This document shows, piece by piece, positions 24,662 through 35,584 of a DNA stretch of 64,000 bases (positions within the stretch are counted from its first letter, which is position 1; each line of letters opens with the position of its first letter). The notes beneath the pieces are model-generated. The model was given only the letters and a program-made list of their open reading frames with translations, searched no databases and was not told the DNA's origin. Made by a program: the position numbers and the translations under genes. Source of the DNA: Imbricaverruca yamaguchii (taxonomy: Eukaryota > Arthropoda > Thecostraca > Neoverrucidae). The DNA is taken from NCBI GenBank assembly GCA_034440575.1, contig JAOTOL010001431.1, positions 518,501-582,500 of the forward strand. The letters are read 5' to 3'.

Positions 24662-26635
24662 GTGAGAGCCGACCGTCCCGGGGCGCCGGGGTCGGTGCCG
24701 TTACGGTGCCGACTGGAGGTCTTGCGCTGCACAGACGTGTGGCGTATTTATGTCGCCGTTGCCTGGCGAAGCGACGACCCTGGCCATTTGGCGGCCATCT
24801 GACTTGTGCTGTATTGCAGCGTGGTGTGGTTGTGCCGCCGAGCTCTGACAGTGGCCGAGGACGGCTGGCCATTTGGCGGCCATCTGACGTGTGCTGTATT
24901 GCAGCGTGGTGTGGTTGTGCCGCCGAGCCCTGACAGTGGCCGAGGACGGCTGGACATTTGGCGGCCATCTGACGTGTGCTGTATTGCAGCGTGGTGTAAT
25001 TGTGCCACTGAGCCCTGACAGTGGCCGAGGACGGCTGGACATTTGGCGGCCATCTGACGTGTGCTGTATTGCAGCGTGGTGTAATTGTGCCACTGAGCCC
25101 TGTTAGTGGCCGAGGACGGCTGGACATTTGGCGGCCATCTGACGTGTGCTGTATTGCAGCGTGGTGTAATTGTGCCACTGAGCCCTGTTAGTGGCCGAGG
25201 ACGGCTGGACATTTGGCGGCCATCTGACTTGTGCTGTATTGCAGCGTGGTGTAATTGTGCCGCTCAGCCCTGTCCGTGGCCGAGGACGGCTGGCGAGTTG
25301 TGTCCCTACTGCTCCCTGGCTCATCTTATCCGCGGCGGATACTTCCGCCGCGACTCTAGTCGGCGGCAGGTCGCTCGCTGATCATTAGCACCCCGTCTGT
25401 CTCATCCCGCTGAAGGCTTCCGCAGGATGGCAGTCGACTGATGAGCATTGCGGATGCCACAGCAGCGCAGAGGCGACGGCCGCCAAGTAGTACTGGGCAG
25501 AGTTCGGCGAAGTCAGACGGTGGCTGACTGACAGTTTAGCCGATCAGATGGCGACCAACTGACGGACTTGCCTGCGCTGCGCTGCATTGGTACTTGGTAG
25601 TGGTGCCAAGGTAGCCGTTGCACGGCCAGTGATGTCCGTCAGTCTACTGGCGCAATCCAGCGTTAAACATCGTTCGTGGTGATGCATATAGTTCCGCAGG
25701 TGGCGTTCTGTCTGACATGCAGCGGTGCAGAGGTGTGCAATTCCCCTGTGGTAATGATCGTCCCCCTCAGGAAACGACGGTGTTGAGCTACGCTGGTCAG
25801 CAGATAACTTGGCCGTTTTTTTAGTGTCGACAGATCACAACTATGGTGTCATCATTCTCTCCACAACCTCAGAAATGACTTCTCTTGGGTCGATGCAGAC
25901 ATGCGACCTCCCGGAAGGGGGAGGGTGGGTTAAAACATGTTACCGAGCCTGGTTACAGATATCGGGGTCGTAACTCCATCCATCGATTTGTCATAGTTTG
26001 TAGCTCATGCGATACAATCCGTTGCCAAATCATTTCTTTCCATTCAACGGTACGATATAATCCAAGACAGAATGTAATTGGTTGGATGTTTAGCTCTGGC
26101 GCCTAGGGGTTCTTGTCACCACCACCCCAGTACTCACCTTGTTTGTCTGGGTGCTCCGATCGCTGACGAGGGCCCTAGCCAGAGGTCCATGGCACGAGGC
26201 TATGTGAAGGTAAAAATGGACATGCAAAATTTAGGCGATACCTTTCACACACATATGGTCTGACTTCGTCCCTGTCGCTTGCACCACCGTCTCAATATGG
26301 CGGCAACTCCACCGAGTGCTTCGCCGAGTACTGGAACGTGATTACAGGCAACAGCTGCGGCAATGTATCTGGTTGCAGGTACAGCTACAGGGAATACATG
26401 CGATCATTGTGGCTCTGTGATTACAGGCGAAAGCTGTGACGGTAGCTTCGATTGCAGGGGCCTGCTGATGCGAGAGATGTGTTGCATCGTTGGTGGCGCA
26501 CGTGCACAGGTGTGGGCACTAGACGTGGCTCGGTCGGCGCTGCGGTTGGTGTCGTTGCAGGCAGTTGTCGGCCGGACTGGCCGCTGGCTGTCGGACGGCC
26601 GGTGGCCTTTACCGGTGGCGACGCGCGCTCCCCAG
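24662..26635 (+). other. Intron 3 of the SURP gene
   Basis: A 2-kb intron with an 85-bp array over its first 640 bases. The remainder (25300-26635) is unique sequence with scattered GATTACAGGC-like and CTGATGA-like words but no recognised gene. Confidence 0.5.
24766..25290 (+). repeat. 85-bp intronic tandem array
   Basis: GTGGCCGAGGACGGCTGG starts at 24851, 24936, 25021, 25106, 25191 and 25276, an exact 85-base period, with a partial unit before. Each unit carries GTGCTGTATTGCAG, which resembles a 3' splice site. Neighbouring copies differ by a handful of substitutions. It begins about 100 bases after the exon 3 donor. Confidence 0.9.
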
Positions 26636-26826
26636 GCGGCGGCGGCGGCGGCGGCCGAGCCGCAGCCGGAGTTGGTCGAGCTGGCCGAGCTGGCTCGCCA
26701 GGCGGGCGTGCCGGCCGACCAGCTGTCTCAGCTGGAGGCGGCCATGGCGGAGGGCGGCGCCGACGCGCCGAGCGCCCAGTCGGCGGCCCGACAGAGTCTG
26801 CTGCTGGCGGCCTGCCTCCTCAAACG
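26636..26826 (+). CDS. SURP gene exon 4 (Ala-rich helical segment)
   Basis: The proposed acceptor is GCTCCCCAG, entering at phase 0 with an Ala run and EPQPELVELAELARQAGV, then DQLSQLEAAM and ARQSLLLAACLLKR. The donor ACG|GTAAAC splits the last Arg codon after two bases, matching the single base at the start of exon 5. Without splicing the frame stops at once with TAA, which fits a donor there. The content suggests two amphipathic helices; I recognise no named domain. The frame is open upstream, so the acceptor is chosen by phase and could differ. Confidence 0.55.
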
Positions 26827-27539
26827 GTAAACAGGGCGAGCTGCGGTGGCGGTCGGTGGCCGGCAGTGGCGACGCACTGGCGGCGGCGCCGACAGCCTGC
26901 CGCCTGCGGACGTCGGCACGTCCCGACCATGCAGCTCACCGTCACGTTCCAGCTCGTCTCGATCGCAGTGTTCGCAGTTTGGCAGCTCGCAGTGTCTAGT
27001 GCTGGGAACTTTGACATTGTCATTAATTACACAGGACTCTTGATGTTGACGACGCTGACCGTTCAGTCAGCTGATCGGCGTATTGCGAGAAGACGAAGCT
27101 GTGCTAGGATAAGTATCCCACGTAGATGAGCGTCAGATCAACTGATGCCCTAATGAAACCCTCCCATCTAATTGTTTTCAGGCGATGGTGCTTCGTCTCG
27201 CGGGATCCGTGCCGATCCCCTGGCCCAGTATGTATTCTCCAGACTTGCAGACATCGCTTTCGTCCTGTGACAGGTGTTAAGATTTTAGGGTTATCGAGAG
27301 CTCCCGCCTCCCCACCCCCGGTAAGGGCTAAAAAGAACACTGGGTTGCAGAAGACTTCTTGTTGGAACCGTGATGAGTCCATGAGTGCCTGCTGATCGTC
27401 GTCTGTCTCCAGACGTCTACTTCTATTGCGTTGGTTGGTGGTCGTTTATCCTCGGACAGCTGAAGCACCGATAATGTTCGCCGGTCCCCCTTATATCCTC
27501 TGATAGATAGGCGTAACAGGCCGGTCAGCTTTTTGTCTC

Positions 27540-28339
27540 CAGGCAGTATGTCCCACAGTGTGTACCGGTAACTGTTCTGCCTCCAAACGGGATGTACCGG
27601 TGACTGTTCTTCCTCCAGTCAAGATGTCAACAGTGTGCACCGGTAACTGTTCTGCCTCCAGATGGCATGTCCAACAGTGTATACCGTTAACTGTTCTGCC
27701 TCTAGACAGGATGTTCCACAGTGTGTACCGGTAACTGTTCTGCCTCCGGACAGGGTGTCCCACACTGTGTACCGGTAACTGTTCTGCCTCCGGACAGGGT
27801 GTCCCACAGTGTGTACCGGCAACTGTTCTGCCCCCGGACAGGGTGTCCCACAGTGTGTACCGGTAACTGTTCTGCCCCCGGACAGGATGTCCCACAGTGT
27901 GTACCGGTAACTGTTCTGCATCCGGACAGGATGTCCCACAGTGTGTACCGGTAACTGTTCTGCCTCCGGACAGGATGTCCCACAGTGTGTACCGGTGACT
28001 GTTCTGCCTCCGGACAGAATATCAAACAGTGCATACCGGCAACTGTTCTGCCTCCGGACAGGGTGTCCCACAGTGTGTACCGGTAACTGTTCTGCCTCTA
28101 GACATGATGTCCCACAGTGTGTACCGGTAACTGTTCTGCCTCCGGACAGGATGTCCCACAGTGTGTACCGGTAACTGTTCTGCCTCCAGACAGGATGTCC
28201 AACAGTGTGTGCCGGTAACTGTTCTGCCTCCGGACAGGATGTCCCACAGTGTGTACCGGTAACTGTTCTGCCTCTAGACAGGATGTCCAACAGTGTGTAC
28301 CGGTAACTGTTCTGCCTCCAGGCAAGAAGTTTCTCAGTA
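27540..28339 (+). repeat. 44-bp intronic satellite, block 1
   Basis: About 18 copies of a 44-base unit. In the gene-sense direction each unit contains CCG|GTAACT, which looks like a 5' splice site, then GTTCTGCCTCCGGACAG|G, which looks like a 3' splice site. Copies differ by a few substitutions, mainly at ACCGGTAAC/ACCGTTAAC and CTCCGG/CTCTAG. It stops at an inserted TIR element. Confidence 0.92.
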
Positions 28340-29238
28340 GGCCCATTCCACGACAAATCGACAAGACGGTCAATGAATTATTAGCCTTCCTGATATTTCA
28401 CTACATTCACATATTTTTTATTTTCGCCAGGCAATAAATGGCTGCTTGATTTGTTTCTCGGCTTTCGGAATGTGATTGCTATGTTGTGGATGCCTCTCTC
28501 CTTTTAATTCATCGTGACGTATAACTCATAGATCGTCTGCTACTAGTACACTAATTTGGAGATACTTTTGCCATTTCGTTTAACCCTCGACCTCGCAACG
28601 AGTTAGAACATTTGTGCAACACAACATTCAAGATTATATGACTAACATTCTCATCCCATTGCGTGCCTTAAAAACCGAATACCTTGTATTTTAGGAATAT
28701 ACCGTTATAAGTAAATATTTATACAGGCCACGATAAACTAGCACAAAATAAAATCATGTATGTGTGCTTTTGAACAAATATATACATGTATAAGGGAAAA
28801 ACCCTATGTATAAATATTTCGGTTCCAAAGTTAAGATATCGGATTAATTTTCTGCACTTTTTCAAATCACGTTGTCGTTGTCCTGAAAGATAAAGTAAGT
28901 CACGTGACCGTAAGTCACGATGTCACGATTCCAAATTGCTTGTAAACGAAAATTTAGAGATAGGCAAAAGATACGGTTGATTATTGTGAGTTCACCGAAA
29001 TATACTTTTGCACAATTCGGATTGTTCATTGAATTAAAGACCTCAAAATACACCCGCCTCAGGTGACATCCCAAAAATGCCCGAGGCCATGACTCCTTGA
29101 CCGTGGACATGATCTTTCTAAAAGTGGCGCAGCTGGATTCGGCGCGTCAGATAACCCACCATAATTATTTTTATCAAAATGTACAATCTTGGGTGTTATT
29201 TTGGCCCTTTTACTTGTCGGTTTGTCGTGGAATGGGCC
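28340..29238. mobile_element. 899-bp TIR element inserted in the 44-bp satellite
   Basis: The ends, 28340-28365 and 29213-29238, are 26-base reverse complements with one mismatch, beginning GGCCCATTCCACGACAAA. The 44-bp array runs up to one end and resumes at the other, and CAGTA/CAGTG at the two junctions may be the target duplication. The interior is AT-rich without a transposase frame, so the element is non-autonomous. Superfamily is not assigned. Confidence 0.75.
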
Positions 29239-30505
29239 AGTGCGTACAAGTAACTGTTCTGCCTCCGGACAGGATGTCCAACAGTGTGTACTGCTAACTG
29301 TTCTGCCTCCAGGCAGGATGTCCCACAGTGTACCGGTAACTGTTCTGCCTCCAGACAGGGTGTCCCACAGTGTACCGGTAACTGTTCTGCCTCCGGACAG
29401 GGTGTCCCACAGTGTGTACCGGTAACTGCTCTGCCTCCGGACAGGATCCCACAGTGTGTACCGGTAACTGTTCTGCCTCCGGACAGGATGTCCCACGGTG
29501 TGTGCCGGTAACTGTTCTGTCACCGGACAGGATGTCCCACAGTGTACCGGTAACTGTTCTGCCTCTAGACAGGATGTAGTCGATGCGCCCTAAAGCCCTA
29601 ATAACTAACTAACTAGACAGGATGTCCCACAGTGTGCACCGGTAACTGTTCTGCCTCCGGACAGGGTGTCCCACAGTGTGTACCGGTAACTGTTCTGCCT
29701 CCGGACAGGATGTCCCACAGTGTGTACCGTTAACTGTTCTGCCTCTAGACAGGATGTTCCACAGTGTGTACCGGTAACTGTTCTGCCTCCGGACAGAATA
29801 TCAAACAGTGTGTACCGGTAACTGTTCTGCATCCGGACAGGATGTCCCACAGTGTGTACAGTTAACTGTTCTGCCTCTAGGCAGGATGTCCCACAGTGTG
29901 CACCGGCAACTGTTCTGCCTCCGGACAGAATATCAAACAGTGTGTACCGGTAACTGTTCTGCCTCCGGACAGGATGTCCAACAGTGTACCGGTAACTGCT
30001 CTGCCTCTGGACAGGATGTCCCACAGTGTGTACCGTTAACTGTTCTGCCTCTAGGCAGGATGTTCCACAGTGTGTACCGGTAACTGTTCTGCCTCCGGAC
30101 AGGATGTCCCACAGTGTGCACCGGCAACTGTTCTGCCTCCGGACAGAATATCAAACAGTGTGTACCGGTAACTGTTCTGCCTCCGGACAGGATGTCCAAC
30201 AGTGTACCGGTAACTGTTCTGCCTCTGGACAGGATGTCCCACAGTGTACCGGTAACTGCTCTGCCTCCGGACAGGATCCCACAGTGTGTGCCGGTAACTG
30301 TTCTGCCTCCGGGCAGGATGTCCAACAGTGTACCGGTAACTGTTCTGCCTCCGGACAGGGTGTCCCACAGTGTGTACCAGTAACTGTTCTGCCTCTGGAC
30401 AGGATGTCCCACTGTGTACCGGTAACTGTTCTCCCCCCGGACAGGATGTCCCACTGTGTACCGGTAACTGTTCTGCCTCCAGGCAGGATGAGTGTGCGGG
30501 TAGCT
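29239..30505 (+). repeat. 44-bp intronic satellite, block 2
   Basis: About 28 copies of the same unit and orientation as block 1, with several units shortened by two to four bases (GTGTACC and ATCCC variants). A 35-base LINE tail is inserted at 29578-29612. Blocks 1 and 2 were evidently one array before the 899-bp element inserted. Confidence 0.92.
29578..29612 (+). mobile_element. 35-bp LINE tail insertion with 13-bp target duplication
   Basis: AGTCGATGCGCCCTAAAGCC followed by CTAATAACTAACTAA is flanked on both sides by the exact 13-mer CTAGACAGGATGT of the host satellite (29565-29577 and 29613-29625). The sequence equals the 3' end of the jockey-like LINE at 35972-36017. It is an extremely 5'-truncated retrotransposition product. 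Confidence 0.88.
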
Positions 30506-30654
30506 GTTCTGCCCAGACAGGCTTCTGCGTAGTGCCAATTGGGCGCCGTTCTTACCCCACAGGTGCTGGCTGAGCTGGCCAGTAAATCACGTGCCTTCAC
30601 GCGATTGTATTGTGAGATGTGCATGCATATGGTGGAGTGTTTCGCCTTATACTA
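30506..30654. other. Spacer
   Basis: Short unique-looking sequence between the satellite and the foldback element; nothing recognised. Confidence 0.4.
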
Positions 30655-32405
30655 GTCTGTGTCACCTATTGCAGTGCATGGTGGCCCTATAATTTCGTTG
30701 TGCCTTATATACGAGGGGAGAATGCTGCATTGCTCATTTCTGCTGAATACCAAACTCTCAACCTGCCCCGAGCACAAGATCATCCGGCCATCTCATAACA
30801 AAGGCGACACTGGTGCCGCCACGCGGCACTCTGAAACTACCACTTCATCCCCGATTTTGACGGTTGTAATTCATGTACTACCAAAGGTAGCATCCTGGTG
30901 TGAGCAGTGACGGTTCCCAACAGGTCCTGACTGTGGATGATAACCATATGTTATTTGTATTACAACTGGTAGGCTCCTACGTGTGATCATGTGACAAGGC
31001 GACTACGGAGCCACATGGCGCCTGCCTGCTGTGCCATGCCTATTTCAACGATAAGGAAGGAGTACTTTTGGATATGTTATTTCTGTACAACACATATGTT
31101 CCAACATTTTGCTGTAGCCATAACGAAGAATGTCAAGAACAACTGGTTGACCCAGCTTTCACAACATAAACGCATTGTATGCGGTAACATTTATGATATT
31201 TTGTTTAAAAGCGCCTGATTTTAAACCAAGGTGGATGTTTATGTCCTGTCATGCTGGAATTGTAAGTGCTTCGCGGGAATACAGCATAAGAATCGTAGTA
31301 CAACATAGAACACATGCCTAGTTAATCATTTATAGATGTTACTCAGTGTTCAGACCAGTGGTGACCGACTTGCTCGTGACGGCCGGCAGCTGCTGGCGGG
31401 CCTTGGATCGCTGCGTCGCTCAGGCTCACGGTGAGAGGCAGCTCGGCGATCAGCGTGGTGTTCCAGTCGAACGGCTCGGTGAAGTCGGAGGCAGCGAAGT
31501 TCACACCCGGGGGCGCGAACAGCCAGACATCCTCCCGGAGCTGCTGCCGGCACCGCTGGATAGCCAGCGCGGCCCGTGGTGGCTGACCTAACTGGGGCAC
31601 CGCGCTGAGCACTGAGCCGCCTCCCCTGCAGTGTGGTCAGCCTCATTACCCGGCTAGCCAGGGAATTGATGCTCCCTGGTGGTAACACAGCCGCCCCGAT
31701 AAGGGGTGTGATAGCACGAAGATGTTTCCGGGGAATCATGTAGTCCCCATCACCCATCACTCTCTTCGAATTCCAGTATCCACCCCGTACCAGCAACCTC
31801 TTGTATGTATTTTATCCAACCCTGCAGCAACGACCCCTCCCGTGTCACGAGTAGATAGGCCAGCTTCCCGTGGCCTACCCTTCCGCTCAGTTTTATCGGG
31901 GTAGCCGCGCCCCATAGGCCCGTCCCCGGGGTTGACGGAGTCCTGGAGGTTGAGGTCCCCCGTCGCACGGTGCTAGTTGTGACGGGGGACCAACACGCCT
32001 CTTTGGTCCCGATATCCCGGAGGGGCGGGAGAGCCTGTAGGGCCCCGCAAGTGTCACGTGACCGGTCGCCTCGGGCCGGGGACCAGGGATTCTTCCCAGT
32101 GTCTGCCAGCCCGGCCGGCTGGGGTCAAGGGATGGGCGGCGCTGGATCTCGGTTGGGTTGGTGAGTCTCGCTCTCCCGGCCGGGCGCAGGCACCGCCCAC
32201 CCCACTTCGGGCGCCTGGCGTCCTCCCGTCCGCGGGAAACGGGCGTCCCCCAGTAGGGCCCCGTGAGGTGGGCAGCCTGAAGAACCGAAGCCAACCGTAT
32301 TTCATGGCAGCTCAACACAAAAAAAAACTGGCTCTTCTCGCAGGAGCCAGACAGACCGATCCGCTGTGAACGAGGCAGGTCCCCGCATAGTCATTTTCCG
32401 GGCAT

Positions 32406-32790
32406 GTGGAGGTACCAAGCAGCTGGCCTAGCTATCGCCGTTTCAGCGACGAGACGGATGCGACAAATTCGGAACTGTCATCAGATTCCAGACTGGGTGA
32501 TGGGGGGCTAGAAGTGGAGTTTTCGAGGAGAGGGGATGCGAATTATGCGCTAGCAGCCAAACTATTCACAAGCAGCATGCGGGAAGGTAGTGACAGACGC
32601 GATGTGATCATTCAAATTATCACCGAACCTCCACAAGGCGAATAACTCGTCAAAGGTAATAATGAACTGTTACGACTTGGGAAACGTTTCCGATGCGGAT
32701 ATAGTGGACGGCCTATCGGAATTAGGGGTGACAGAGGCCGTCATATCAATGCGAGAAAGGGAACATAGATGCACCACAGCAATAACATAA
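32406..32790 (+). pseudogene. LINE ORF1, N-terminal part
   Basis: The frame starts with MEVPSSWPSYRRFSDETDATNS, Ser/Asp-rich as usual for jockey ORF1. After a stop at 32643 and a frame change it continues NCYDLGNVSDADIVDGLSEL, the conserved ORF1 core that follows the usual KGVIR phrase, then ELGVTEAVISMRERE and an AIT..F start. It breaks off where the DNA element at about 32800 is inserted. The intact protein would bind RNA in the retrotransposition particle. Confidence 0.65.
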
Positions 32791-32799
32791 TTTTGACAT

Positions 32800-33550
32800 T
32801 TCACCCGTCCCGTCTCGGGGTGTCTTCAACCGCCCCCCTCAGGTTTTTCGCGGTAAGTGAACGAACAGCGCGCGGCAGCGCGCCAAAATTTGGCATACCT
32901 TTTCCCACATCAATTTGGCGTGCTGTTTAAACATTTTGAAGTCAGGTCATCTAGGGTCAACGAGTTAGTCAAGGTCAAGTCAGGTCACCTCCAAAGAAGT
33001 TCAACCAGTCATCACGCTTTAACGGATATAGGTATTTTATTGAAACTTTCAGCGTTTGCTTATCATCAGGGATGCAACAAAACGTACGAGAGGAATTTTC
33101 CATTCTTTCCGTTTTGACTACTTGTTAATTTTGCATATTTTCCTATTAGAGTTCAAATCAAAGATTCTGGGTAAAGTAAACATTTGTCATTAGAGCAAGT
33201 TGACTTCCAACAACGTTTCTCGGTCTGCTCTACCCATTAGAAAAGGAAAATTAAAGAAAACGTGAAAACTCAATTTTGAAATTTCCGAAAGAATGGAGTG
33301 AGGGAAATTGTATGGCACTGATCGATTTCGCTGCCCTTTTTATTCCAAATATTTTTCCCTCAAATATCTCCGTAAATGAATTCCCCAGAGCCAAAAGCGT
33401 AATGTATGTCGTGAAACTCTAGGGTGGATCCGGACCCTACTCGTCGAACGCTTTCCGATGACACCTCTTTCGTTTTCGTGCGACGCTTAGTTTGGATTTT
33501 GGAGGGGGTTACTATTCGCCGCCCCCCCGAGACGGGGTATTAGGATCTGA
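32800..33550 (+). mobile_element. Non-autonomous DNA element, copy 2
   Basis: A same-orientation relative of 22895-23690. Its ends carry CCCGTCTCGGGG and the inverted CCCGAGACGGGG (near 32808 and 33525), a likely terminal inverted repeat. It splits ORF1 of the LINE, which dates it after the LINE insertion. There is no transposase. Confidence 0.7.
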
Positions 33551-33651
33551 CCGGAGAGACGGTGCGGGCTAATACAGTTGACCTTCCAGTCACAGTTCTC
33601 GTCGGATATACTCATGTGAAGGGGCGCAGGTACATCCCGAATCTTAATTAG

Positions 33652-33686
33652 CGTTGACATTGGAAGCGATGCTTCCAATGTCAACG
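33652..33686. repeat. Perfect 16-bp hairpin
   Basis: CGTTGACATTGGAAGC and its exact complement are separated by three bases. It lies in the LINE just after the DNA element and before ORF1 resumes, so it may mark an inversion junction. Confidence 0.6.
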
Positions 33687-33689
33687 TTT

Positions 33690-33982
33690 TGGGCACACTA
33701 AGCCTGCATGCCGTAATCAGCCCGCTTGTGCAAACTGCGCTACTACTACTCACACTACCACTGTGGTGTTCAGGAGCCCTGGTGTGTGAACTGCGGAACA
33801 GTGCGAGCACCGCCCACTTCATGTGACCGTATCTGTCCTGCTTACCTTAAAGAAAAGGAGATATTGCCACTGAAATTCACCAACAGCATTTCCTTCCGTG
33901 AAACCCGAGATATGTATACTGGCACGTACACATCCAGTAATTTCTTACGCTGCCAAGGCAGCTACACTGCCAGCGATGAGTG
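33690..33982 (+). pseudogene. LINE ORF1, zinc-knuckle C-terminal part
   Basis: Degenerate cysteine knuckles are followed by WCVNCG, a CP.Y..KEKEIL phrase and KFTNSISFRE, the standard end of jockey-clade ORF1. Stops lie upstream in the same frame. The frame ends GSYTASDE at a TGA, about 110 bases before the ORF2 ATG. It is the same ORF1 that starts at 32406. Confidence 0.75.
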
Positions 33983-34091
33983 AGACCCCAGCCCGCCCGG
34001 AGCAGCACGAGCAGTCTAGTCTGCTTCCTCGCCGCTGTCTAGTCATAAAACATTGTATCATATAACTCCATTTATTCTAGTCAAACCCTAA

Positions 34092-35319
34092 ATGTCTCCC
34101 AAGCAGTCCTTTTTACAATGGAACTGCAGATGTTTTATGAACAGCGCCCAAGAGATCCAGATAGTTTTAAATCGGAACTGCCCTCTCGCTATATGTCTTC
34201 AAGAGAGCAAGCTCCGAGCAGACCTCCCCTGTGCTTTGAAAGGCCACACAATTTTTCGAAAAGACTTAGTGACCGACACTATCGCGCATGGTGGAGTTAT
34301 AACTGTTCACCATAGTGTCGCAGCAAACTAGGTCGTGTTGAAAACATACCTCCAAGAAGTAGTAGTTCGCATTCAATTAGATAACATTTCTATCACGATA
34401 TGCTCGATCTATCCACCTCCTGGGACTGTTTTGACCCCCAACGAGCTCGACCGGTTAGTTTTAGAACCTCCCCACTTTTTTAGTTTTGGGGATTTTAACT
34501 CACCAGATTATGTGGGGCTGCGATAACGTGAACGTAAGAGGTCACGTCTTCCATTATTTTATAATGGATGAATCCTTATGCATATTAAGCATGGGCATTC
34601 ATACCCACTTCACGGTGCCATCAGGACATTCCTCGGCGATATATTTGAGTCTGCGCAGTCCACAGCTTGCACAACATTTTGATTTGTCGGTATCCGACGA
34701 CCCCATGTGGGGGGGGGGGGCGCTGTTTGACCAACGCAGTCGATGCGCCCGTAAGTCCAAATAACTAACTGACAACCCCATGGGTAGTGGCCATTTTCCC
34801 ATTTGGCTAACATCGAGGAAACTCTACACTGGATACCAGGCCCGACAGATGGAACATACGCAAGGCTGACTGGACCACATTTGAAGTTTAACTCAAGAGC
34901 GCATTCTCCACTCCAACAGAACGAGAACCACACTCAATAGAAAGCTTCTCATCGTTGCTCATAGAAGCAACATCATGGCGCATCCAAAAAACATTTGACT
35001 GTCCTCGTCGAACCCCTGTTCCATGGTTCCATGGTGGACCGTGGAGTGCAGAGATGTTATTCTGGCACAACGCCGTGCATTTAAAGCATTTAATCGAAAA
35101 AGTACCACAGATAATTTAATTATGTTCCGTAAGGCTAGAGCGATTGAAAAGAATTTCCGGCACATACGGCTCAGTTCCTCTCCCTGTGCTGCGAATCGCG
35201 AACCAGGATGTTAACTATCCTGCAGAAGTTGCCTATGCGATTGGCCACGCTCTATCGCAAAGAATAGAAAGTTTAATACAACGAAGAATGGCTCTTAAGT
35301 GCTCCTGGGTTTTAGACAT
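34092..35319 (+). pseudogene. LINE ORF2: endonuclease and start of reverse transcriptase
   Basis: The frame starts MSPKQSFLQWNCRCF, the typical start of the AP-like endonuclease that nicks target DNA. Key motifs follow in order: QESKL (catalytic Glu), AHGGV, YPPPGT, GDFNS (GDFN catalytic block) and SGHFPIW, where the family has SDHFPI, so one catalytic Asp is replaced by Gly. At least three frameshifts or stops occur (34331, about 34480, 34526). A 63-base insertion at 34708-34770 splits the DDPM..GHFPI stretch. The later VPWWTVEC phrase marks the linker to the reverse transcriptase, which is missing after 35320. Confidence 0.85.
34708..34770 (+). mobile_element. 63-bp LINE tail insertion
   Basis: The insert ends GCAGTCGATGCGCCCGTAAG then AACTAACT, the same 3' tail as the host LINE. 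It is flanked by GACGACCCCATG (34696-34707) and GACAACCCCATG (34771-34782), a 12-base target duplication with one later change. Removing it restores the endonuclease reading order across the site. Confidence 0.8.
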
Positions 35320-35320
35320 T

Positions 35321-35572
35321 GCGTGAGACGAAATGTACGACCCTCAATATACCAGGAGGTGCTGAGTTTACATCAAAAGTAACGTTAAGGATTATGCTAT
35401 AATACTCAACGTTTCGGCCAGGTGCCATCGTCAGGAGTTGGCCACTGACGTTCACTCCTGACGATGGCCCCTGGCCGAAACGTTGAGTAATATAGCATAA
35501 TCCCTAACGTCACTTTTGATGTAAACTCAGCAACTCCTGGTATATTGAGGATCGTACATTTCGTCTCATGCA
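35321..35572. mobile_element. 252-bp hairpin element (MITE-like)
   Basis: The two arms of about 120 bases are near-perfect reverse complements, from TGAGACGAAATGTACGA at the left to its mate at the right. The centre has AACGTTTCGGCCAGG and GCCATCGTCAGGAGT with a 15-base loop. It sits exactly where the LINE loses its reverse transcriptase. No target duplication is seen. Confidence 0.82.
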
Positions 35573-35584
35573 GGAGTAGAAAGA

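Noticed and set aside
27491..30624. Frames of up to 245 codons with a repeated Thr-Val-Thr-Gly-Thr-His-Cys motif
   Set aside because: Products of the 44-bp satellite; open in multiple frames on both strands.
31343..31612. Minus-strand 89-codon frame with protein-like text (PFDWNTTLIAELPL)
   Set aside because: It overlaps the foldback arm and loop; the matching right arm does not preserve the frame, and no donor or acceptor fits.
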